In this document: positions 6,934 through 14,180 of the stretch, piece by piece
Numbering within the stretch: the first letter of the stretch is position 1
Layout: each line of letters begins with the position of its first letter
NCBI GenBank assembly: GCA_016840305.1
Contig: JAEOSP010000390.1
Coordinates: forward strand, 1-16,186
Direction of reading: 5' to 3'
From: Candidatus Hodarchaeota archaeon
GTDB taxonomy: Archaea > Asgardarchaeota > Heimdallarchaeia > Hodarchaeales > Hodarchaeaceae
Length of the DNA: 16,186 bases
Program-made: the position numbers and the translations under genes
Notes under the pieces: model-generated
Databases searched by the model: none
What the model was told of the DNA's origin: nothing
Seen by the model: only the letters and a program-made list of their open reading frames with translations

Positions 6934-7839
6934 ATGGATTGTATACTTATGGAAAAAATAATTTTTGCCTGTTTTACATCAGGAAAGGATTTTAGGACAG
7001 CACTATGGGCTGCAAGCATTCGTAAATTTGCTGGTTCATTATCAAATTCTCCAATTTGGGTAATCATTTCTGATTCAAAGAATACTCTTGATGATAAATT
7101 AGAAGAAGCTCTGATATCTCTTGATGTTAATATTATCAACTATGAAACTGATTCAAAGATTAATAAATTTCCTTTTGTAGAGTATGTAAAAGCTACGGCC
7201 ATGATTGAATCATTAGCAGAAAAAGAATCAGATATTCTCGTATGTATGATTTCAGACACATTGATACTGAACGAACCTGTCGATTTCATCTTAGATAAAG
7301 GAATAAACCTTGGATTCAGACCTGTTCATCATACATTAATAGGTTCTATCTACAGCGAACCTGTTGATCCCTTCTGGAAATTGATTTATGAGAAATGTCA
7401 AGTTTCGGAGGAAAAACTATTTCCTATGAAAACACATGTGGATCACAACATCCTCCGGCCATATTTTAATGCGGGATTTCTCATCGTAAGGCCTGAAAAA
7501 GGTTTACTTCAAGCTTGGTGGAAGCAGTTCAAAGAATTATACAAAGATCCATCTTTCCAGGCATTTTATGAAACGAATGATATCTTTACAATATTCATTC
7601 ACCAAGCAATATTAGCTGGTACAATTCTTTCTCGTATGGAAAAGCCACAATTACAAGAATTACCTTTTGAATATAATTATCCTTTGCATTTATATTCTGA
7701 AAGTCCAGAGGAATATAAACCTAGGAGTCTCAGTGACCTTGTAACTGTTCGGTATGAGAATATAACTGTCTTAAAAGAAGCTATGTTTCATGAACCTTAT
7801 AAAAGCTGGATTTTGAAGCAATTGGAAGAATATTTTTGA
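6934..7839 (+). CDS. GT-A-fold glycosyltransferase-like protein
   Basis: The pattern is that of a nucleotide-sugar GT-A fold related to family 8-like enzymes. The N-terminal strand IIFACFTSGKDF is followed by a second strand IWVIISDS. The acidic-motif region DILVCMISDTLILNEP lies at 100-115, a donor-side motif YFNAGFLIVRP at 177-187, and an HQAILAG helix at 233-239. The usual D-x-D is reduced to I-S-D (106-108): only the second aspartate remains, so metal binding or activity may differ. The ATG at 6949 (residue 6, MEKIIFACF) is probably the true start; neither start has a clear ribosome site. The gene lies 23 bases after the propeller gene and 20 before the flavin-binding protein, suggesting one transcript. 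It may modify the surface glycan or a glycoprotein, which is inference. Confidence 0.6.
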   Translation: MDCILMEKIIFACFTSGKDFRTALWAASIRKFAGSLSNSPIWVIISDSKNTLDDKLEEALISLDVNIINYETDSKINKFPFVEYVKATAMIESLAEKESDILVCMISDTLILNEPVDFILDKGINLGFRPVHHTLIGSIYSEPVDPFWKLIYEKCQVSEEKLFPMKTHVDHNILRPYFNAGFLIVRPEKGLLQAWWKQFKELYKDPSFQAFYETNDIFTIFIHQAILAGTILSRMEKPQLQELPFEYNYPLHLYSESPEEYKPRSLSDLVTVRYENITVLKEAMFHEPYKSWILKQLEEYF

Positions 7840-7859
7840 GACTACAGGAATAAAAAACA

Positions 7860-8447
7860 ATGTCACCTAATAATAAAATAAAATATGGTCAAATCCCCCT
7901 TATTTATCCCATTCCAATTACTCTAGTAGGTTCAATTGTTGAAGGGAAGCCAAACTTTGAAACCATCGGAGACGTGGGGGTAATTGGAATCAAACCTCCG
8001 TTAATTTACATCTCTTCTGGCAAGGACCATTATACTAATATTGGTATTATTGAAAATGAAGCTTTTAGTATTAATTTCCCTCCCACATCCCTTCTAGCAA
8101 AAACTGACTATTGTGGAACGGTATCTGGTCGTGATGTTGATAAATCACAATTATTCACCGTCTTTTTTGGCGATTTGAAAACAGCTCCAATGATTCAAGA
8201 ATGTCCTGTCAATATAGAATGTAAAGTAATTAAAGAGTTTTCAATTAAGCATAGACAAGTTTTCATTGCTGATGTTATACAAACATATGTGAATAAAGAA
8301 TTTATTACTGATAGCGAGAGAGGTCAGAGAATTGCAGATATGAAAAAGCTTGATCCAATTATTTATGCACTGGATAATCGTTATTATAAAATCGGACATC
8401 AAATTGGAATCGGTTATAAGGAAAGTTTAGATGTACAGAACAAATAA
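7860..8447 (+). CDS. Flavin reductase-like (flavoredoxin family) FMN-binding protein
   Basis: A 195-residue single-domain protein with the split-barrel flavin reductase layout. The N-terminal PIPITLVGS strand leads into the FMN-site loop. GTVSGRDVDKS (86-96) is the family's signature after the first helix. The C-terminal stretch DPIIYALDNRYYKIG (165-179) corresponds to the usual Pxx-Y...YxxiG ending. Members bind FMN and pass electrons between NAD(P)H or iron-sulfur proteins and acceptors. No partner oxygenase is adjacent. The gene is third in the run that starts at 5816. No clear ribosome site precedes the ATG, which follows the previous stop by 20 bases. Confidence 0.8.
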   Translation: MSPNNKIKYGQIPLIYPIPITLVGSIVEGKPNFETIGDVGVIGIKPPLIYISSGKDHYTNIGIIENEAFSINFPPTSLLAKTDYCGTVSGRDVDKSQLFTVFFGDLKTAPMIQECPVNIECKVIKEFSIKHRQVFIADVIQTYVNKEFITDSERGQRIADMKKLDPIIYALDNRYYKIGHQIGIGYKESLDVQNK

Positions 8448-8504
8448 CGAACAATGATAAATAATTTATCCTCTCATACCCAAAGAACAGAAGAGAAATG
8501 AAAA

Positions 8505-8531
8505 GAGAAGCTACTTCGAGTAGTAGCTCTC
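8505..8531. terminator. Stem-loop after the three-gene run
   Basis: AGCTACT (8509-8515) pairs with AGTAGCT (8522-8528) around a 6-base loop. The stem extends by GAG/CTC past one bulged A. It lies about 60 bases after the flavin-reductase stop, and a T7 tract follows at about 8593-8599. It could be a transcript end or a processing site. Confidence 0.35.
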
Positions 8532-8646
8532 AATACGGTGTAATTTTAAGAAATCTCTTTTCAAAGATTACTTCTTAGTTAACTATAGTAAATTTTTTTC
8601 TTCGAATATCGGAATTATCTTAATCAACCAAATCAAGGTCTTAAAT

Positions 8647-9654
8647 ATGGTTACTTTTGATTTAAATTCAATACCGCGCACTCCTTTATGCATTTTGCCG
8701 ACGCCGATTACAAAAATGGAAAATTTAAGTAAAATAGTTGGTTCTAATATCTTTGTTAAACGAGATGATCTTACAGGGGTTGCATTTGGTGGTAATAAGA
8801 ATAGAAAGCTAGAATTTTTACTTGCAGATGCACTTGCAAAGAATGCTGATGTAATAATTACTGAAGGTGCCGTACAATCAAATCATTGCCTTCAAACTGC
8901 TGCATGCGCTTCTAAAGTTGGCTTGGATTGTGAATTAGTATTATCTGGATCCATAGAAAACACAATTTCTGGAAATTTGCTTCTCAATAGAATTCTGGAT
9001 ACGACTCTTCATGTAGTTGAAGACGCTTCAAAAAGGAAGAAAACGATGATGGAGAGGGCTATTTCTCTTGAACACATGGGAAAAAAGGTTTACATAATTC
9101 CAACTGGAGGATCGACAGACATAGGATCATTGGGATATATTAATTGTGTAAAAGAGATACAAGAATATTCGAAAAGAGAAAAAATTAGTTTTAATTCTAT
9201 TGTTATAGCAACTGGTAGTGGAGGGACTCATGCAGGATTTTTGTTAGGATGTAAATTCTATTACCCAGATTGTAATGTCATTGCAATAACCGCTGCTGAC
9301 AATAAGCAGGATATGAATGATCAAGTACTTCACATCATCAAAGATTTTCAGAAATCACATTCTCTTGAATTCGACCTAAACGAATTTACATGTACCATTT
9401 TTGACAATTATTTCGGACAAGGGTATGGTATCCCAACAAAAGAAGTCATTAATACCATTAAAATGGTAGCTAAGGAGGAAGGTTTATTCTTAGATCCAGT
9501 TTACAACGGAAAAGCAATGGTAGGCTTAATCGATATGTTGAAAAAGGAAATGTTACCTAAAGACAACAAGTATCTGTTCTTACACTCTGGTGGAGGACCA
9601 TCACTATTCAACTATTCAGATTATTTTGATAACAACTCAGATTTGAATGAATAG
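8647..9654 (+). CDS. PLP-dependent D-cysteine desulfhydrase / ACC deaminase family enzyme
   Basis: The 335 residues match the fold-type II PLP family that includes D-cysteine desulfhydrase and 1-aminocyclopropane-1-carboxylate deaminase. The PLP lysine is K51 in FGGNKNRKLEF. The substrate-carboxylate loop is GAVQSNHCLQTAA (75-87). The phosphate loop is ATGSGGTHAGF, and the C-terminal part has GQGYGIP and FLDPVYNGKAMVGLIDM. The expected product is pyruvate (or 2-oxobutyrate) plus sulfide and/or ammonia from a D- or cyclic amino acid. After QSNH most relatives have x-R; here it is C-L, so substrate choice may differ. An AAGGT lies about ten bases before the ATG. The gene stands alone, with a T5 tract just after its TAG. 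Confidence 0.85.
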   Translation: MVTFDLNSIPRTPLCILPTPITKMENLSKIVGSNIFVKRDDLTGVAFGGNKNRKLEFLLADALAKNADVIITEGAVQSNHCLQTAACASKVGLDCELVLSGSIENTISGNLLLNRILDTTLHVVEDASKRKKTMMERAISLEHMGKKVYIIPTGGSTDIGSLGYINCVKEIQEYSKREKISFNSIVIATGSGGTHAGFLLGCKFYYPDCNVIAITAADNKQDMNDQVLHIIKDFQKSHSLEFDLNEFTCTIFDNYFGQGYGIPTKEVINTIKMVAKEEGLFLDPVYNGKAMVGLIDMLKKEMLPKDNKYLFLHSGGGPSLFNYSDYFDNNSDLNE

Positions 9655-9760
9655 CTTTTTGTAATTTGGCTTCGTACTCGGAAAATATTAAACATGAATA
9701 AACAGCATGCACATCAGAACATTAGTAAAAAGGTGCGATAGTCTTCTATAAACGATAAAG

Positions 9761-10954
9761 ATGATAATATTGCCTAACCTAACAACTGAAATTGTATGGT
9801 CATTTGGAATTGAATTAGTAATTCTGTTAATATTATTATATTTAATCTACATGAATATACGCAAATTCTTCAATACAAATCATTCTAGGCCTTTGTTAGT
9901 GTTTCTCTTATCCTTGGTTGGTTTATTTTTCACTTCAATTACAACAATTATTTGTTTGTTCATAACTCAGGGTAATATTGAATTCTTTATCAATGTTAAA
10001 AAGTTCTATTTGATCAGTCAATTATTTTCTCTTTATGCGCTTTTGCTTTTTTTCGAATTGTTCGAAAATGAAACACTTTTAACACAACAGCTGATGATTT
10101 TTACGGTTATAACAACTGCTTTTGGGATTTTTACTCTCTTTGGAAACGTTCAGGCAGTTTGGCTAGATTTCGAACAGATTTACTTAGTGCAGCTAGAGTC
10201 ACTCCTAAGATTTCTATTTTTAACGTTTTCAATCGTAGTAGGTATTTTCATTTTATTTGATTTAAGAACTGGACTAAAGGATGCTTGGATAACACAGAAA
10301 GAACAACTTATCATGATGATCATAACTACAATCATCATAGTATTTATACCCTTACTTATTTCTGGATTATTTGCATTAAATAACGTCCCTTATTCCATTA
10401 TGGTTGAATTGATTATCAGAATACCTGTGATAATTGGAATTGTTGTACTATCAATTTCATTTGGCAATCCATCTGACTTTAGTTTATTCTACAGAAGGAA
10501 AGCAGATAAGCTTATTATTACAAATATTAGCGGAATGCCTATGTTTCATTACGATTTCAAAGAAAATGTTCATTACGTCAATGAAACTCTTTTCTCTGGC
10601 GCTATTGTAGCGATAACAATGCTTATGTCAGAATCTATCAAATCATCATCCCCTATCGCCGAAGTATTAATGAAGAATAAATATCGGTTAATGCTTGAGA
10701 CTAAAAAATCCTTCATTGTATTAATACTTACACCCATGGGTACTGCGTTTCTAAGAGACTCTTTAGAAAAATTTGCAACCTCATTTGAGAAAAAGTTTGG
10801 CTCTATCATTGAATCAGGTGAGATTGTTGATTTAAATCTATTCATCAATAGTGGATTAGATATCCTTTTCCGTGATTTCGGAATCCCCATGAAGTATCTT
10901 AAAGCAATTGTGGACCGCTTACTTTTTGAAGACACTTTCTCAAGTATAACATAA
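9761..10954 (+). CDS. Seven-transmembrane protein fused to a C-terminal longin-like domain
   Basis: Seven hydrophobic helices can be placed at about residues 11-33, 44-69, 81-101, 110-130, 146-167, 181-206 and 212-234, similar in size and spacing to 7TM sensor modules. After a basic FYRRKADK stop-transfer segment, residues 249-~370 form one soluble domain. It has a strand with a hydrophobic-glycine turn (LIITNISGMPMFHYDF), the helix NETLFSGAIVAITMLM, two strands, and LEKFATSFEKKFG. This is the same longin/roadblock-like pattern as in the protein at 3250-3981. Topology by the positive-inside rule puts the longin domain in the cytoplasm. A membrane receptor or anchor presenting a longin surface to a GTPase is a fair but untested guess. 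Residues 371-397 form a short C-terminal helix. No clear ribosome site. Confidence 0.6.
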   Translation: MIILPNLTTEIVWSFGIELVILLILLYLIYMNIRKFFNTNHSRPLLVFLLSLVGLFFTSITTIICLFITQGNIEFFINVKKFYLISQLFSLYALLLFFELFENETLLTQQLMIFTVITTAFGIFTLFGNVQAVWLDFEQIYLVQLESLLRFLFLTFSIVVGIFILFDLRTGLKDAWITQKEQLIMMIITTIIIVFIPLLISGLFALNNVPYSIMVELIIRIPVIIGIVVLSISFGNPSDFSLFYRRKADKLIITNISGMPMFHYDFKENVHYVNETLFSGAIVAITMLMSESIKSSSPIAEVLMKNKYRLMLETKKSFIVLILTPMGTAFLRDSLEKFATSFEKKFGSIIESGEIVDLNLFINSGLDILFRDFGIPMKYLKAIVDRLLFEDTFSSIT

Positions 10955-11036
10955 ACCTAATTGTTAATGTCAAGGAGTTCCTATCTAGTGATCCTTAGAG
11001 CTGCAGAGAATCCACTATAAGAGGAAGAAAGGTTTT

Positions 11037-11065
11037 GAGGCTGGAATCAGCAAATCCCTAGCCTC
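11037..11065. terminator. Stem-loop between the convergent 7TM-longin and histone genes
   Basis: GAGGCTGGA (11037-11045) pairs with TCC-AGCCTC (11055-11065) with a 2-base bulge and a 9-base loop. On the histone (minus) strand it starts about 25 bases after the TAG. It stands out as GC-rich in AT-rich sequence. It is probably a shared terminator or a message-stabilising 3' end. Confidence 0.4.
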
Positions 11066-11089
11066 TATGAATAATTAGGGGAAAAATCG

Positions 11090-11380
11090 CTAAAGTTTTG
11101 ATGCAGCTAGTTTGATATCCTCACTTTTAACAGTTTTACGTCCAGAGTTGTTACAGATCTCAACTGCGTACTTAGCAATTTTCGTGCCAAAATCTGTAAG
11201 GACCGTATTCAGCATTGCAATAGCGTCAGATGAGACTCTAAATGCCCCAGCGCCTCTAATTAATCTTTCAACCCTTGCGCTAGCAAATCCAGATACATCT
11301 GAGCTTGCTTTCTTCGCAGGTGCTTTTTTTACTGCTGCTTTTTTTGGTGCAGCCGTTTTCTTTTTTGCCATTTTTATCAT
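11090..11380 (-). CDS. Archaeal histone with long lysine-rich N-terminal tail
   Basis: Residues are numbered from the second ATG (11371), which gives 93. Residues 29-93 are one histone fold very close to HMfA/HMfB: RLIRGAGAFRVSSDA matches loop 1 and SGRKTVKSEDIKLA matches loop 2. DNA-contact positions are kept (R36, R45, K79, T80, K82, equal to HMfB R10, R19, K53, T54, K56). At the dimer-dimer interface D85 is kept but HMfB H49 is replaced by N75. Residues 1-28 are a disordered tail with nine lysines, three of the KK pairs spaced every five residues (KKAAVKKAPAKK), resembling eukaryotic histone tails. Canonical archaeal histones lack it; tailed forms are reported from Heimdallarchaeia. A TATA-like TTATTTAA lies 24-31 bases before ATG 11371, favouring that start as leaderless, while AAGGA lies just before the ATG at 11380. 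It packages DNA; the tail role is unproven. Confidence 0.93.
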   Translation of the reverse strand: MIKMAKKKTAAPKKAAVKKAPAKKASSDVSGFASARVERLIRGAGAFRVSSDAIAMLNTVLTDFGTKIAKYAVEICNNSGRKTVKSEDIKLAASKL

Positions 11381-12306
11381 AAATCCTTATTTCATTAAAT
11401 AATTTGAATGTGAACGCGATTGTTGTAACTCTTTGCTTCTTAAGGTTTTCCCTTAAAACTCATTCACTATGTGAGTTCAGAATGTTGAAGACTAACTTCA
11501 CACAGAGCTATGTTGCATATGAAACATAGCTGTTTATTCATGCTACTTTTCACAATAATCTTACTTTCATTACTCATTGGTAACACTCTTCAAGTGCGTA
11601 TTGTATCCTCATTCTTATTTCACCTACTTTTAATTCATACTTTCTAAAGAAATTGCCAAATTCAATAAAATTACTGGGTAAAACGACTAGGAATATGAAA
11701 TCTTAAACCAATCATAATATTAACATGTAATTCGGTTTGAAATACAAAATGCTAATCTATCTAACTGAGAAATTAAATTTGAACTCATAATGTTTGTGAG
11801 TGTTTTCTTGGAGTACTTGTGATAGTCACTCGAAAGACTCGGAAATCTTGAACTCGTCTTTCCCCTCTTTTCTTTATTGAGTGCATAAATCACTCTAAAG
11901 CTATAAAATTTCGTAATTCGTGGGTATCCGTTGTCGATAAATATTTATCATTTAAGAAAACTTGTTTTTGTTCTCCTAAGCCTTTTTATCGTTCTTTGAT
12001 TATCCAATTCCTCTCCTAAAATTTCTAAATGCGGTTGTTGCTATCTATGCACGTGAAAATTTTTGGTAAATTATGGAAGTAATTATCTTCTGATTCTTTT
12101 TTAAAGACAAAATTACAATATGTTTAGAAATAAAGGAAGGAGATAAGATAATTATTTTTTTGGGTATTAAAGAAATATTGAAACTGTGATTTTACGACAT
12201 TTTTAATGATTATTACTAATAATGTCATTTTGTCGGAATGAGTGATCAAGATAATTACTAAATCAATTAGATCGACTTGTTTTATTGTCAAGAAGAGATC
12301 CGAGAC
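11381..12306. other. Long intergenic region with many inverted repeats, no convincing gene
   Basis: This lies upstream of the histone and downstream of the gene ending at 12307. It contains four adjacent hairpins (11440-11531, listed separately) and two copies of AACTCA-N9-TGAGT (11457-11476 and 11782-11801). Further along are GAGTG-N7-CACTC at 11879-11895, a perfect 14-base palindrome GATAAATATTTATC at 11936-11949, and GACATT/AATGTC arms at 12196-12226. Between about 11780 and 11900 there are repeated ACTC/GAGT half-sites. Short minus-strand frames of 33, 22 and 36 codons occur, some overlapping by ATGA, but none exceeds what chance allows. No tRNA-like fold was seen. Confidence 0.5.
11440..11531. 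other. Array of four consecutive perfect hairpins upstream of the histone
   Basis: TTAAGG/CCTTAA (11440-11456, loop 5) is followed directly by AACTCA/TGAGTT (11457-11477, loop 9). Then come TGAAG/CTTCA (11486-11500, loop 5) and AGCTATGTT/AACATAGCT (11506-11531, loop 8). All stems are perfect. A plus-strand ATTAAATA at 11394-11401 would place a start near 11424, so a structured RNA of about 110 bases divergent from the histone is possible. Alternatively these are protein-binding palindromes. Confidence 0.35.
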
Positions 12307-13098
12307 TTAAATAAAATCCGCCAAAAAAGGAGGAAACATATCCGAGGGGGAAACAACGAGCATTTGATGCATGCCAAGACTGCGATACATACTATACAGG
12401 TGATTTCGAGTGACAATATCAACAGAAAGACTTTTTAAGATTTCATTCACTTCACTGTCAGGTAAACCAGGGAAAAGTCCAACAATACCAAAAAGAGTGC
12501 GAGATGGTGATGAAAGAGAGGCATATTGATCGTAAAAAAGAGTAAAACGCAATCCAGAGTCTTCTCCCCAAAGCCCCAAGATTCTAAATTCTTCAAAAAT
12601 ATCTGGTTCTTTGAATGTAAGATTTCTATCAATCCAAACCATGATAGGCACTCTATTTTCTAGCATGAAGCTCCGAATGCTTAAACTCAGCATTTTCCAA
12701 TATTGGTTTCGTACTCTTTTAGGAAGTTCTTCGACAGAAATCACAAGACGATCATTCTTCTGAAATAAATGAGTTAAAAGATCATAATCAATGTTACTTT
12801 CGGAAATATCACGAACTTTTACTTCATTAAGACCATAACCAACATTGAGAAGAGATTGTGCAAAATTGTTTGATTCGAGTTCATCAAAAAGGTAAATACT
12901 GTTAGAGAATTGATTAATAATCACTTGATTAAAAACTTCCTGAACTCCTTCAATACCCCGATAATCTCCCAAAATAAGTGCACTGCTTTGTAGATAAGAA
13001 AATTGAATAGCTTTTCCTAAATCGGCAGTTGAGTTCAATAGGTTCCGATTTTCAAAACCAACTATCAAATTGGATTTATTTTTCATTTCACAAACCAT
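12307..13098 (-). CDS. Hypothetical alpha/beta protein, unrecognised
   Basis: I do not recognise this 263-residue protein. It alternates hydrophobic strands and helices (SALILGDYRG, NSIYLFDEL, RLVISVEELP, VPIMVWIDRN), as in a nucleotide-binding or RecA/Rossmann-like fold. No Walker A, glycine-rich loop, cysteine cluster, signal peptide or membrane helix is present. The C-terminus is rich in Met, Pro and Phe (SDMFPPFLADF). The ATG at 13098 and the one at 13086 (MKNKSN) are both possible starts, and neither has a strong ribosome site. It is divergent from the hydrolase at 13366, with which it shares a 250-base promoter region. Composition and codon use resemble the neighbours, so it is probably a resident lineage-specific gene. 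A degenerate ATPase is possible but unproven. Confidence 0.65.
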   Translation of the reverse strand: MVCEMKNKSNLIVGFENRNLLNSTADLGKAIQFSYLQSSALILGDYRGIEGVQEVFNQVIINQFSNSIYLFDELESNNFAQSLLNVGYGLNEVKVRDISESNIDYDLLTHLFQKNDRLVISVEELPKRVRNQYWKMLSLSIRSFMLENRVPIMVWIDRNLTFKEPDIFEEFRILGLWGEDSGLRFTLFYDQYASLSSPSRTLFGIVGLFPGLPDSEVNEILKSLSVDIVTRNHLYSMYRSLGMHQMLVVSPSDMFPPFLADFI

Positions 13099-13224
13099 TT
13101 CTCAGGAGTACTTGTTTTGATGTTTACTAATGCTACAAGAAAAACATAAAGAGTTATCTGAGGAATTTGTCCCGAGATCTAAGCAAAGTCAGTTGTTCTA
13201 GGTGCTTTTTAGTGGTTATTCCCG

Positions 13225-13283
13225 ACATAACGTCATGTATTATCAATCTGAGAATATTTCCTTAATCAATATGTATTTAAAAA
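13225..13283. promoter_or_regulatory. Divergent promoter region with near-palindrome and TATA-like box
   Basis: ACATAACGTCATGT (13225-13238) is a palindrome with one asymmetric pair on each arm around an ACGT core. TATTTAAAAA at 13274-13283 is the best plus-strand TATA-like element before the hydrolase; it predicts a start near 13304 and a leader of about 60 bases. Confidence 0.3.
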
Positions 13284-13365
13284 GCCAGAAAGAATATTTA
13301 CAAATTATAAAGGAAAATTTGATCAAAATGAGGTAAGAAAAAGAAAAGATACGTTGGTAGTTGAA

Positions 13366-14067
13366 ATGAGTAAAAAGATCGATCCAATAATTAGTTTGAT
13401 GGAAAGTAATGTTACTGGAAAGGAAATTGCCTTTATTTACTTTGGGTGGGCTGGAATTCTTCTTAAAACAAGAGGGAAAACGTTAGCGTTTGATCTTTCC
13501 AACTATATTATGAAGAAGCACGATATTTCACATATTAAAAAACTTGATCTTCAATTGAACAGCCATACACATTACGATCACTTCGAAGTTCCAAGTACTG
13601 TACAATTATATAACGACACTAAGGCCAATATTATAGCAGAACCTCAGGTTTATGATGAGTTAGTCGGAAAAATTCCGGAAGATGCATTATACTCTGCTTC
13701 TTCTGATAAAACGCTCAGTATAGATGGATTTTTAATAAAATCAGTGGTAGGTATACATCCTAAACCAATTACACTTTTTCATGTTGAATGGAATAACTTT
13801 AGAGTCTTTCATGGAGGAGATTCTGATTATGTTCCATTAAGTGAATATCCTTCTGATATCGCATTTATCCCTACAGGTAGTCCTTCCCCCTCATGTTCCC
13901 CTGAAAAAGGATTGAAAATGGTTCTGGATTTAAAACCATCTATAGCTATCGCTGTTCATGGAAATAAATCGCAAACCAAGAAATTCAGTCAATTGGTGAA
14001 GGAAGCAATTCCTGAAACAAAAGTTGTCATTCCTCAGAAGAATGTTATTACTCAAATATCAGGATGA
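13366..14067 (+). CDS. Metallo-beta-lactamase-fold hydrolase (UlaG-like)
   Basis: Residues are counted from ATG 13366 (233 residues); a TTG at 13354 would add four. The metal motif HTHYDH is complete at 67-72 (H67, H69, D71, H72). Further ligands are probably H131 in GIHPKP, D152 in FHGGDSDY and H198 in AVHGNK, so a two-metal site is intact. The order FGWAGILLKTRGKTLAFD - HxHxDH - HGGD - VHG resembles the small UlaG/lactamase-B-3 group, which cleaves cyclic or phosphodiester substrates. The actual substrate is unknown. The gene is divergent from the unknown protein at 12307-13098 and convergent with the small regulator at 14420. I prefer the ATG because MSKKIDP is a normal start and neither position has a clear ribosome site. 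Confidence 0.82.
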   Translation: MSKKIDPIISLMESNVTGKEIAFIYFGWAGILLKTRGKTLAFDLSNYIMKKHDISHIKKLDLQLNSHTHYDHFEVPSTVQLYNDTKANIIAEPQVYDELVGKIPEDALYSASSDKTLSIDGFLIKSVVGIHPKPITLFHVEWNNFRVFHGGDSDYVPLSEYPSDIAFIPTGSPSPSCSPEKGLKMVLDLKPSIAIAVHGNKSQTKKFSQLVKEAIPETKVVIPQKNVITQISG

Positions 14068-14180
14068 AAGGTTAATAGCCTTCTCTAATATAAACCTCTC
14101 AGTCAGTCCTTTCAGTAATTGAAAATTACAAAAACAGATAACGTAAACGTTTAGTAACTTCGTTATTAAAACGGTTCTCT

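Noticed and set aside
6867..7139. 90-codon minus-strand frame
   Set aside because: Antisense to the start of the glycosyltransferase-like gene; low complexity and no support.
10573..10935. 120-codon minus-strand frame
   Set aside because: Antisense to the longin-like half of the 7TM fusion.
11112..11402. 96-codon plus-strand frame
   Set aside because: It is the antisense of the histone gene; its apparent Ala/Phe-rich sequence is just the complement of Lys/Ala codons.
11540..11647. 35-codon plus-strand hydrophobic peptide
   Set aside because: No ribosome site, and hydrophobic frames are expected opposite A-rich stretches; treated as chance.
12195..12235. CGACATT/AATGTC/TGTCG arms
   Set aside because: Short AT-rich arms with a 19-base spacer; likely chance at this composition.
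12447..12632. 61-codon minus-strand frame
   Set aside because: Out-of-frame shadow of the 263-residue gene on the same strand.
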